This document shows positions 6,502 to 14,041 of a stretch of 42,822 bases of DNA, one piece after another; the stretch's first letter is position 1; every line of letters starts with the position of its first letter. The position numbers and the translations under genes are program-made. Source of the DNA: an uncultured Flammeovirgaceae bacterium (GTDB lineage: Bacteria; Bacteroidota; Bacteroidia; Cytophagales; MED-G16); assembly GCA_913052485.1 (NCBI GenBank), contig CAJXDN010000010.1:1-42822 (forward strand), read 5' to 3'. The notes under the pieces were generated by a model. It ran no database searches, was not told the origin of the DNA, and saw only the letters and a list, made by a program, of their open reading frames with translations.

Positions 6502-7050
6502 CTACAGAACTCCCTGATTCTGGGCATCAACCGTTACATCTCCTGAGGTCTGTTGAAGCTGGTTCAAAAGAGACATCATATCAAAAAAATCTTGCTCTCT
6601 AGAAATTTTTCCGTCTTTTATACTGACTAAAGTTGTCCCTGACAGATCTAATTTATTTCCTGATGCTGGGATTCCGAAAAAATCACCAGTGTGAACACCT
6701 TTAAAGTTCCAATACTTAACAATCTTATCACCCTGTCCAAATGCATCAACAATTGTGAACTCAGCATCTGAAAATCCCAGGAAGTAATTCAAATAAAAAT
6801 TTTTAACAGCTTCAACACCAACAAGATCTCCTTGATCTGTTACAACCACAACATCCTCAGCAAAATATTTATCATTTACAATTGAGGTGTCTCCCTCAAA
6901 GAAACGCTCCCAAACATATTTATACATTTCAAGATCTTTTTCGAGCTGAGCTTGGGTATCTAACTTCTCTTGCTGTTCTTTACTTGGTCCTGAGCAACTA
7001 AATAAAAGGACTAATGATATAAAAAGAATTGATTTTAATCGATGTATCAT
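6502..7050 (-). CDS. SnoaL-like/NTF2-like lipoprotein
   Basis: A 182-residue lipoprotein (MIHRLKSILFISLVLLFSC, lipidated Cys at 19). After a short helical linker (KEQQEKLDTQAQLEKDLEMY) comes a SnoaL-like fold: W-x-R-F-F-E-G-D at about 48, YFAEDVVVVTDQGDLVGVEAVKNFY, then W-N-F-K-G-V-H-T-G-D-F-F-G-I-P-A-S-G, which is the typical signature of the polyketide cyclase/ester cyclase branch, and a C-terminal SIKDGKISREQDFFD strand. Substrate unknown. It begins the minus-strand run 7050-4529 and is divergent from the thioesterase gene at 7145. Confidence 0.7.
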   Translation of the reverse strand: MIHRLKSILFISLVLLFSCSGPSKEQQEKLDTQAQLEKDLEMYKYVWERFFEGDTSIVNDKYFAEDVVVVTDQGDLVGVEAVKNFYLNYFLGFSDAEFTIVDAFGQGDKIVKYWNFKGVHTGDFFGIPASGNKLDLSGTTLVSIKDGKISREQDFFDMMSLLNQLQQTSGDVTVDAQNQGVL

Positions 7051-7144
7051 AATATTTAATTTTGAATTGAAAGTGTTTTCATAAAAATAGATATTTTTTT
7101 ATTTAAATATTAAATTGTGATAAGAGAAATAAATATTATCATAA

Positions 7145-7567
7145 ATGAGAAATGATTTTAATCAATATCTAAACTACCACAAATCCAATGGTGGCACAGG
7201 TAGACTTTTTAAATTTCAGTTTATAGATTATAGTGAGGGCTATCTAAAACTTAAAGGTGAATTTTCCTCTGAGACATTAAATCCTAGTGGTACTGTTCAA
7301 GGTGGCCAAATGAATTCAATGCTTGACGACGTTACTAGTTTATTATTCATATTTGAGTCCCAGGGAAGACATTACCCGAACTCGACTAATTTACACACTA
7401 TACATCACAGGCCACTATTCGAAGGTGAAGCTATCGCGACAGCGGAAATTATTAAAAAAGGAAAAAATATAGTGACCATTAAAGGAGAACTATTTAACAC
7501 TGAAGAAAAGTTGTCAGCAACTCTTTTACATACAGCCATGATAATGGATAGCAATTTTAAAATGTAA
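7145..7567 (+). CDS. PaaI-family hotdog thioesterase
   Basis: A 140-residue hotdog-fold protein. The hallmark is NPSGTVQGGQMNSMLDDVTSLL (about 47-68): the usual 'H/N-G-G' turn is here Q-G-G, followed by the central helix with Asp residues that usually position water on the thioester. N-L-H-T-I-H-H-R-P-L and the A-T-A-E-I-I-K-K-G-K-N strand complete the fold. Family members hydrolyse acyl- or phenylacetyl-type CoA thioesters in the cytoplasm, but the acyl chain here is unknown. The gene stands alone, convergent with coaE (2-base gap). Confidence 0.75.
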   Translation: MRNDFNQYLNYHKSNGGTGRLFKFQFIDYSEGYLKLKGEFSSETLNPSGTVQGGQMNSMLDDVTSLLFIFESQGRHYPNSTNLHTIHHRPLFEGEAIATAEIIKKGKNIVTIKGELFNTEEKLSATLLHTAMIMDSNFKM

Positions 7568-7569
7568 TT

Positions 7570-8163
7570 TTAATTTTTGAATAATCTTTCTATCTCTTCA
7601 ATTACCTTGGGTAATAGAAGATCATCCTGGTTATTATAAAGTATAACATCAGCTAATTTTGAGGCCTCATCCTCATCAATCTGTTTACTTATAATATTTT
7701 CAATTTCCTTTTTTGAACGATCAACATCTCTTTCTAGGACTCTCTTAATTCTCAATTCCTTATCGGCAATCATTAAAATTGTTTTATCTAAATGACGGAA
7801 TGCCCCTGTCTCAAAAAGGAGCGCAGATTCCTTAAATAAGTACTTATCATTTGAATAAGAAGCTATCCAGGAATTAAAGTCTTTCTCAACTTCTGGATGA
7901 ATAATTGAATTAATTTTTTTTAAAGATGAATCATCTTTGAAAACCTTTCTTGATAATGCTTTAGAATCTAATTTATTATTATTAAATATTTCATCCCCAA
8001 AAATACTTTCCAGCTTATCTCTAATACTCCTAACCTCTCCAATTATCTCTTTTCCTCTTATATCAGAATTGTATACCTTATAATTTAAATGTCTTAATAT
8101 CTTAGAGACTGTAGATTTACCAGATCCCATACCTCCAGTAATTCCAATTAACCTTTGCTTCAT
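7570..8163 (-). CDS. coaE: Dephospho-CoA kinase
   Basis: 197 residues. Catalyses the last step of coenzyme A synthesis, phosphorylating dephospho-CoA at the ribose 3' hydroxyl with ATP. The P-loop GITGGMGSGKST lies at 7-18, the CoA-binding domain follows with SIIHPEVEKDFNSWI at about 83-98, then KESALLFETGAF (about 109-120) and the lid region (KRVLERDVDRSKKEIENIISKQ). Length is normal for the family. It is the last gene of the minus-strand block from nusB and overlaps the YbbR-like gene by one base, so co-transcription is likely. Confidence 0.95.
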   Translation of the reverse strand: MKQRLIGITGGMGSGKSTVSKILRHLNYKVYNSDIRGKEIIGEVRSIRDKLESIFGDEIFNNNKLDSKALSRKVFKDDSSLKKINSIIHPEVEKDFNSWIASYSNDKYLFKESALLFETGAFRHLDKTILMIADKELRIKRVLERDVDRSKKEIENIISKQIDEDEASKLADVILYNNQDDLLLPKVIEEIERLFKN

Positions 8164-9062
8164 TAATCTAATATAAATGAATTAGGATAAATATCTAAAA
8201 TTTGTATGAGGTCAGTATCATTAACAGTAGGCACTAAAATATTATCCTCCCTTCTAAGAATTATAAATATTGAATCAGAATTTGTTAACTCTTCGTCTCT
8301 CCTAAATTTATAGGTTACAACCACAGATGTATCTAGATTATAATCATTTTCATTAAAATTTACATTTAATCTAACTTCTTCTTTAATATATTCAACTACT
8401 TTAAAATTTAGATTAATAATTTCTGGTGAAACAGATATTAGGTCCCCAACTATATCTACGCTTATATTCTCATTAAAATCTGAATTTAAGTCCGATACTG
8501 CTTTAGAATTAATATAGTACTGGTCAGGCAAAGAATTTAAAATTGATTGCGGTCCCTCTACAGATAACTTATCGTTAGATAAGATAAAATCACTTACCCT
8601 CTCATGCCCTGAAGTAAAAAAAAATTTTGATGTGTCTACTAAAACCTCAATCTGCTTTATACTTTTTTTTTCAATATTTATAAGAATTGAGTCTGTAACA
8701 ACATAATTTAAATTGACATTTTCTAGGGTCTCGGATATATAGGGAACAAGTGAACTAGATAAAATAAATTTTGTTTGTAGAGGTCTGTTTATATTATACT
8801 CGACATCTACTATATTTAATTTCAATAAATTCCTAAGTAAATTCCACCCAGTGCCATTAATGGAAATCTCTACGGTCTTAGGTGGTGGAGTAACCTCTAT
8901 CAGTTCTTCAGATAATTCATAATTAAAGTTTATTGGATAATTCATTGTTGCGTTTGAGGGATTATTTAGTTCGTTAAAAAACCAAATTAAGGATCCGGCA
9001 ACAAAACAATAAAGTAGGATTTTTGGTTGAGAAATAAGATTTGAGGGACTAAACTTCCTCAT
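8163..9062 (-). CDS. YbbR-like domain protein
   Basis: 299 residues. An N-terminal membrane helix (PKILLYCFVAGSLIWFFNEL, about 13-32) is followed by an extracytoplasmic region with YbbR-like beta-rich repeats: PPPKTVEISINGTGWNLLRNLLKL (about 60-83), I-E-V-L-V-D-T-S, and VEGPQSILNSLPDQYYI. YbbR-type proteins (CdaR in Firmicutes) bind and regulate diadenylate cyclase in some bacteria; in the Bacteroidota their role is not established. The place between yajC and coaE is typical of Flavobacteriia and supports the call. Confidence 0.8.
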   Translation of the reverse strand: MRKFSPSNLISQPKILLYCFVAGSLIWFFNELNNPSNATMNYPINFNYELSEELIEVTPPPKTVEISINGTGWNLLRNLLKLNIVDVEYNINRPLQTKFILSSSLVPYISETLENVNLNYVVTDSILINIEKKSIKQIEVLVDTSKFFFTSGHERVSDFILSNDKLSVEGPQSILNSLPDQYYINSKAVSDLNSDFNENISVDIVGDLISVSPEIINLNFKVVEYIKEEVRLNVNFNENDYNLDTSVVVTYKFRRDEELTNSDSIFIILRREDNILVPTVNDTDLIQILDIYPNSFILD

Positions 9063-9068
9063 AACTTC

Positions 9069-9359
9069 TTATTTTTTAGTTGATGACATCTCAAAGGATA
9101 ACGAGTTTTTATCAAACTTTAACTTTGTGCCTCTATCAACCTCAAGGGTAACTGTATTTTCTTGAATTAAAAGTATTTTACCGTGTAGCCCCCCAGCTGT
9201 TACAACTTGATCACCTTTTTTTAAATTTGAGATAAAAGTACTCTGTTTATTTCTTCTCTGCTGTTCCGGCCTATAAATAAAAAAGTAGGCAACAACTATT
9301 ATCGCAATTGGGAAAAAAAGTTGAGCGAAACCAGATCCGAATGATTGCAGTAGTATCAT
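9069..9359 (-). CDS. yajC: Preprotein translocase accessory subunit YajC
   Basis: 96 residues. One N-terminal membrane helix (AQLFFPIAIIVVAYFFIYRP, about 12-31) is followed by the diagnostic P-E-Q-Q-R-R-N-K-Q and LKKGDQVVTAGGLHGKIL (about 47-64), an SH3-like small domain that ends with E-V-D-R-G-T-K-L-K-F-D. YajC associates with SecDF in the Sec export machinery at the inner membrane. Length and motif order are normal. Seven bases separate it from the upstream DUF1573 gene. Confidence 0.93.
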   Translation of the reverse strand: MILLQSFGSGFAQLFFPIAIIVVAYFFIYRPEQQRRNKQSTFISNLKKGDQVVTAGGLHGKILLIQENTVTLEVDRGTKLKFDKNSLSFEMSSTKK

Positions 9360-9366
9360 GTATTAT

Positions 9367-9834
9367 TTAAGACCTTGGATTGACCTGAGCTCGTATCAGT
9401 AACTTTTTAACTTTAGATTCTGTGTTTGAAGTTATAGTAACGACTTTATTTTGCATTCCAGGCTTATTACTAGAGTCAAACTGAACTTTAATTTCTCCAG
9501 ATCCTCCAACAGGTATAGGTTGTCTTGGCCACTGAGGAACAGTACATCCACATGCAGCCGTAGCTTTTGAAATAATTAATGGTGCCTGTCCAGTATTGGT
9601 AAATCTAAAAACATGGCTTACTATATCACCATCTCTAATATTTCCAAAATTATGTTCCTCCTCACTAAAATTAAACTTTGGAAATGCACCTGCAGGAACT
9701 ATTGTGCTTACACCACCTTTCCTCATTGAGGCAATTTCTGTTTCAAGTTTAGCAACTCGAAGTTCCAGATCGCTCACCTGCGATCCACATGAAATTAAAA
9801 ATGATACAATTAATACTGATATAAAGTTTTTCAT
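9367..9834 (-). CDS. DUF1573 lipoprotein
   Basis: 155 residues. A lipoprotein signal (MKNFISVLIVSFLISC, Cys 16) is followed by a short heptad-type segment (DLELRVAKLETEIASM) that may form a coiled coil, then one DUF1573 domain: F-S-E-E-E-H-N-F-G-N-I-R-D-G-D, HVFRFTNTGQAPLIISKATAACGCTVPQWP and GGSGEIKVQFDSS. This is an Ig-like fold with a conserved C-G-C. Its function is unknown; in this order of genes it is typical for Bacteroidota and probably faces the periplasm or the outer membrane. Confidence 0.85.
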   Translation of the reverse strand: MKNFISVLIVSFLISCGSQVSDLELRVAKLETEIASMRKGGVSTIVPAGAFPKFNFSEEEHNFGNIRDGDIVSHVFRFTNTGQAPLIISKATAACGCTVPQWPRQPIPVGGSGEIKVQFDSSNKPGMQNKVVTITSNTESKVKKLLIRAQVNPRS

Positions 9835-9839
9835 AATAT

Positions 9840-10139
9840 TTAATTTTCTTTGATTTTAGATAATATGCCGTCAACATCTTTAATTAGTCTCTCCGCCTTA
9901 GTTTTAGCGTCATCAACAACTTTCTTACCTTTAGTTTTTGCCTCTGAATCGATAGAATCTTTCTCATCAATGATTTCATCTAAGAGATCCTCTAATTTTC
10001 TCTTATATTTATTCAGTCTAAAAGTTAGCCTATCTCTAGTATTATTTCCTTTGTCAGGAGCAAATAAAATACCCAAGATACCTCCAATTATTAACCCTAA
10101 AATAAGGCTGATAAAAGAATTTGTAGAATTTTTACTCAT
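9840..10139 (-). CDS. YtxH domain protein
   Basis: 99 residues. An N-terminal glycine-rich membrane helix (FISLILGLIIGGILGILFAPDKG, about 9-31) ending in F-A-P is the hallmark of the YtxH domain. A charged amphipathic helical tail follows (RKLEDLLDEIIDEKDSIDSEAKTKGKKVVDDAKTKAERLIKD), probably a cytoplasmic coiled coil. YtxH proteins are linked to general stress in Bacillus, but their activity is not known. Six bases separate it from nusB upstream and five from the DUF1573 gene downstream, consistent with one operon. Confidence 0.8.
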   Translation of the reverse strand: MSKNSTNSFISLILGLIIGGILGILFAPDKGNNTRDRLTFRLNKYKRKLEDLLDEIIDEKDSIDSEAKTKGKKVVDDAKTKAERLIKDVDGILSKIKEN

Positions 10140-10145
10140 AACTAT

Positions 10146-11108
10146 CTATTTATTATCAATTAAACCCTTCCCGGATTTATTTATTTTATTTTCTTTTAAC
10201 AAACTTAATGAAATTACGTCTAAAAGACCATTTATAAACTTGCTGCTCTTTGGTGAACTATAATTCTTTGCGATATCGATACATTCGTTAATTGTAACTT
10301 TCAAGGGGATATTACTAAAATGAGTCATTTCACCAATTCCCATTTTAAGTATAATCTTATCCATTGATGATACCCTTTCCAAATCCCAATTTTTAGCGAA
10401 TTTGGTTATGTAGTTATCATAATCATAAGAGTTATCAATAACGCAATTAAATAATGAGCGAGCAAATTTAACGTCATCTCCTAAATCATCCGATAAACTT
10501 GCGACAGCAAATTTATTAAAATTTGTGGAATTCAAAGATTTAAGAGTTTTTTTTATCATTGACCTAACTACTAAAAAATCTTCACTCCAAAATATATTAC
10601 CCTCCTCAAAGAAATGCATAACATCTACATTTTTAAATAAAAATTTTAATATTAAATTTTGAAAGAAGTCAAGATCCTCCTCGAAATTAGGTTTATTAAT
10701 TTTGATATAATCAATATAAAAATCTTCCTTCAGTAACAAGTTGTACCAGGCCCTAATCTTTTCATTCTTTAAAGTCCATTTATTATCATATTTAATTTGA
10801 CCATCTATAATTTCAGAGTTTTTTTGAATAAAACAAATAACTCTATTTTTTGATAGATTAAATCTTGATTGACTTTTCTTTATTAATTCACTTTTTGATA
10901 TTATCCTTTTCTCTTCATTAATCTCCTTAAAAATTATACAAAGTGTAAAAATATCATAATATCCTTTTTCAATACTACAAATTGATTCTTCTAACTGGTT
11001 TGAAATTTTAAGCTGTGCATCACCCTTGTCTTTCCTCAAAGATATTTGATTGTAGTAGGAAAAGAGTAACTGTAAAACCTTTACCCTTAGGGATCTTCTG
11101 TTTATCAT
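10146..11108 (-). CDS. nusB: Transcription antitermination factor NusB, long Bacteroidota type
   Basis: 320 residues from MINRRSLRVKVLQLLFSYY, the usual start of this family; a TTG five codons upstream is also in frame but less likely. The N-terminal 190 residues are an extension found in Bacteroidota and contain many Lys and Asn. The C-terminal part carries the NusB core: ARSLFNCVIDNSYDYDNYI, WDLERVSSMDKIILKMGIGEM, N-I-P-L-K-V-T-I-N-E-C-I-D-I-A-K and S-S-K-F-I-N-G-L-L-D. NusB, with NusE (S10), assembles on boxA to help antitermination of rRNA operons. It heads the block that runs to coaE. Confidence 0.9.
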   Translation of the reverse strand: MINRRSLRVKVLQLLFSYYNQISLRKDKGDAQLKISNQLEESICSIEKGYYDIFTLCIIFKEINEEKRIISKSELIKKSQSRFNLSKNRVICFIQKNSEIIDGQIKYDNKWTLKNEKIRAWYNLLLKEDFYIDYIKINKPNFEEDLDFFQNLILKFLFKNVDVMHFFEEGNIFWSEDFLVVRSMIKKTLKSLNSTNFNKFAVASLSDDLGDDVKFARSLFNCVIDNSYDYDNYITKFAKNWDLERVSSMDKIILKMGIGEMTHFSNIPLKVTINECIDIAKNYSSPKSSKFINGLLDVISLSLLKENKINKSGKGLIDNK

Positions 11109-11142
11109 ATGCTTTAAATTCAAGAACGAGATGCAAATGTAA

Positions 11143-12210
11143 CTACTTTTTAGAATTTTCTTTGATTCTATCTTTCGCTAATCGAATTGCAGATGCATTA
11201 GTTGTTAAGGAATTATCCTCTGAGTGTTTTAATACCGAATTTACTTTATCATATATTAACTCTGTCATATCCATAACTTTCTTATAATCAATATCATTAA
11301 TCTGCTCATGGTAGACACTAATTATTCCACCTGCATTTATTAAAAAATCAGGGATATATAATATATTTTTTTTCTGTAATATATCTGGAACTAATTCATC
11401 ATCTTCCAACTGATTATTTGCAGCTCCGGCAATAATTTCACAATTTATTTTTTCTAAAGAGTTAATATTTACTGTTCCACCAAGTGCACACGGAGAAATT
11501 ACATTATAGTTTGAATCATATATTTCTTCTGGACTTACAACAGTTATATTCTTACCACTAAGTAATTCAATGTTATTAGTGTTAATATCACAAACTGTCA
11601 CTTTAGCATTTTCATCTAGTAAATGATTTACTAATTTTCTGCCAACATTTCCAACTCCCTGAACTAAAACCTTTTTATCGGTAAGGGAGTCGCTTCCAGA
11701 GATATGTTTTACTGCCGACTTAATCCCCATGTAAACCCCGAAGGCAGTAGGACTTGAGGAATCACCTAAACCACCATGCTCTTTTGGTAACCCAACAACG
11801 TATTTTGTTTTTTCTTTTATCCATATTAAATCTTGAGTGCTCATATTAACATCTTGAGCAGTCCAATATTTACCTCCTAGATCATTAATAAAGTTAGCAA
11901 ACCTCTTAACTAATTTCTCAGACTTAATTTTTGTATTACCAATTATTACAGCTTTTCCTCCTCCTGAATTTAAACCAGCTAATGAGGATTTATAACTCAT
12001 AGCTTTAGATAAATTTAATACATCTTGAAGCCCTTTTTCATCAGTAACGTAATCCCACATTCTAGTACCACCAATTGCTGGTCCAAGGACAGTGCTGTGG
12101 ATACCGATTATAGCTTTCAAGCCGAGTGTGCTATCATTACAAAAAACTATTTGTTCGTGATTATCCCCATTAATTTTTTCAAAGACCGAATTATTTTGGT
12201 GATTACTCAT
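11143..12210 (-). CDS. Leucine/Glu/Phe/Val dehydrogenase family
   Basis: 355 residues, a cytoplasmic NAD-dependent amino-acid dehydrogenase that reversibly deaminates a branched-chain amino acid to its keto acid and ammonia. The dimerisation domain has LGPAIGGTRMW (42-52) and K74 in MSYKSSLAGL, followed by GGGKAVIIG with the likely catalytic K86. The NAD domain has VQGVGNVGRKLVNHL near residue 183, then C-D-I-N-T-N for ribose binding, and P-C-A-L-G-G-T-V-N in the middle. Length fits leucine dehydrogenase of the phylum, but valine or phenylalanine forms cannot be ruled out. It lies upstream of nusB on the same strand. Confidence 0.88.
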   Translation of the reverse strand: MSNHQNNSVFEKINGDNHEQIVFCNDSTLGLKAIIGIHSTVLGPAIGGTRMWDYVTDEKGLQDVLNLSKAMSYKSSLAGLNSGGGKAVIIGNTKIKSEKLVKRFANFINDLGGKYWTAQDVNMSTQDLIWIKEKTKYVVGLPKEHGGLGDSSSPTAFGVYMGIKSAVKHISGSDSLTDKKVLVQGVGNVGRKLVNHLLDENAKVTVCDINTNNIELLSGKNITVVSPEEIYDSNYNVISPCALGGTVNINSLEKINCEIIAGAANNQLEDDELVPDILQKKNILYIPDFLINAGGIISVYHEQINDIDYKKVMDMTELIYDKVNSVLKHSEDNSLTTNASAIRLAKDRIKENSKK

Positions 12211-12268
12211 TTATTTGATATTTAGTAATAGTTTTACACTTAGTTAGATCATAAAATTATACAAAAAT

Positions 12269-14041
12269 TTGAAAGACCTTTCCTATTTAAATAAATACCT
12301 TCTAAAGTATAAATATTATTACATAATTGGGGGAATATTTATATTAATTTCAACCGCTTTCGCAATTGTCCCAGCAACACTTATTCGAGAAACTTTTAAT
12401 CTCATAGAAAGTGGCTTCCAAGAATATAACGAAGGGAACATATATGTGAAGGATGAAATTCTTGGGAATGTTTTATTTTTTGCAATTGCAATTATAGCTG
12501 CAGCCGTTTTTAGAGGATTATTTATGTACATGATGAGACAGACAATGATAGTTGCCTCCAGAAAAATAGAGTATGATCTTAAGAATGAGATTTTCTTTCA
12601 TTATCAAACCCTCCCATTAAGTTTTTACAAAAATAATAACACTGGGGATTTGATGAATAGGATTTCTGAGGATGTGGGAAAAGTTAGAATGTATCTTGGG
12701 CCAGCTCTAATGTATGGTTTAAATGTAATTATTCTTATGGTTATGGTTATCCCTTTTATGTTTTATATAAATTTTAATCTTGCATTCTATAGTTTAATTC
12801 CTCTTCCCTTCTTGGTTGTGTGTATATACCTAGTTCAAAATATCATAAATATCCGATCTGAAGAAATACAGGTGTCTCTTTCAAATTTATCAACCTACGT
12901 TCAAGAGAGTTTTTCAGGAATAAGGCTAATAAAATCTTTTGTGAGGGAAATAAATTTCGAAAATGTATTTAAGAGTAAGAGCATTGATTACAAAGATAAA
13001 TCAGTAAACCTGCAGTACGTACTTGCTTTATTCTTTCCCATAATCATAACACTTATTGGTATGAGTATTATAATCACTGTATATATAGGAGCTACTGAAG
13101 TTTTTGAGGGTAATTTATCTATTGGGAATATAGCTGAATTCTTAATATATGTCTACCTACTTACATGGCCAGTAACAGCACTCGGCTGGATAACAAGTAT
13201 TATCCAGAGAGCATCAGCCTCGCAGAGAAGAATTAATGAGTTTCTAGAACAACAGACAGATATATTATCTAGCAAAAAAGAAAAGGTAGAGCTTTTAGGA
13301 AAAATTGAATTTAAGAATGTTTCTTTCCGATACCCAGACACTAATATTCATGGGATGAAAGATATCTCATTCAAAATAAATCCTGGTGAATCGCTTGGTA
13401 TAATTGGAGCAACTGGTTCAGGAAAGAGTACCATTTCAAATAGTATAATGAGATTATTTGATGTTGACAATGGAAAAATTTTATTCGATGACACTGACAT
13501 AAAAAATTTAGACATTCAACATTTTAGAAGACAAATAGGGTATGTACCTCAAGACGTATTTCTTTTCTCAGATACAATTACTAATAACATATTATTCGGC
13601 TCAGAAAATAAAAATTATGAAAATGTAAAGCATGCTTCTGTAAATGCTGACCTGATGAGGAATATAAATTCTTTTCCAGAAAAATTTGAAACCAAAATTG
13701 GCGAGAGAGGCATAACATTGTCAGGAGGTCAGAAACAAAGAATTTCTATAGCTAGGGCAATAATAAAAGAACCAAAAATTTTAATTTTAGATGACTGTCT
13801 TTCAGCTGTCGATACGAAAACTGAGAATATAATTCTTGAGAACCTAAAAAAAGTTATGTTAGATAAAACTTCTATTATTATTTCTCATAGAATTTCATCG
13901 GTAAAGCTCGCAAAAAAGATTATTGTAATAGATGATGGAAAAATTATCGAAACTGGAAATCATAAGAATCTTATCGATAAAAGAGGGTACTATTTTGATC
14001 TTTATAATCAGCAGTTAGAAAAAGAAAACGTACGAAATTAA
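12269..14041 (+). CDS. ABC exporter half-transporter with Asp in Walker B
   Basis: 590 residues with a TTG start. Six membrane helices (about residues 15-300) form an ABC exporter domain; the nucleotide-binding domain has Walker A GATGSGKST (about 380-388), Q-loop GYVPQDVFLFSD, signature LSGGQ (484-488), and Walker B ILILDD with Asp at 509 where catalytic Glu is expected. H-loop SIIISHR is intact. An Asp there is the mark of the degenerate site of heterodimeric exporters. The likely partner is the gene at 14038-15801, whose signature is altered in the matching way. The substrate (lipid, drug or peptide) is unknown. Confidence 0.88.
   Translation: MKDLSYLNKYLLKYKYYYIIGGIFILISTAFAIVPATLIRETFNLIESGFQEYNEGNIYVKDEILGNVLFFAIAIIAAAVFRGLFMYMMRQTMIVASRKIEYDLKNEIFFHYQTLPLSFYKNNNTGDLMNRISEDVGKVRMYLGPALMYGLNVIILMVMVIPFMFYINFNLAFYSLIPLPFLVVCIYLVQNIINIRSEEIQVSLSNLSTYVQESFSGIRLIKSFVREINFENVFKSKSIDYKDKSVNLQYVLALFFPIIITLIGMSIIITVYIGATEVFEGNLSIGNIAEFLIYVYLLTWPVTALGWITSIIQRASASQRRINEFLEQQTDILSSKKEKVELLGKIEFKNVSFRYPDTNIHGMKDISFKINPGESLGIIGATGSGKSTISNSIMRLFDVDNGKILFDDTDIKNLDIQHFRRQIGYVPQDVFLFSDTITNNILFGSENKNYENVKHASVNADLMRNINSFPEKFETKIGERGITLSGGQKQRISIARAIIKEPKILILDDCLSAVDTKTENIILENLKKVMLDKTSIIISHRISSVKLAKKIIVIDDGKIIETGNHKNLIDKRGYYFDLYNQQLEKENVRN

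Noticed and set aside
7057-7064. TAATTTTG, a -7-like element between the SnoaL-like and thioesterase genes
   Set aside because: No -33 TTTG or TTG at 19-21 bases; the nearest is 25 bases away.
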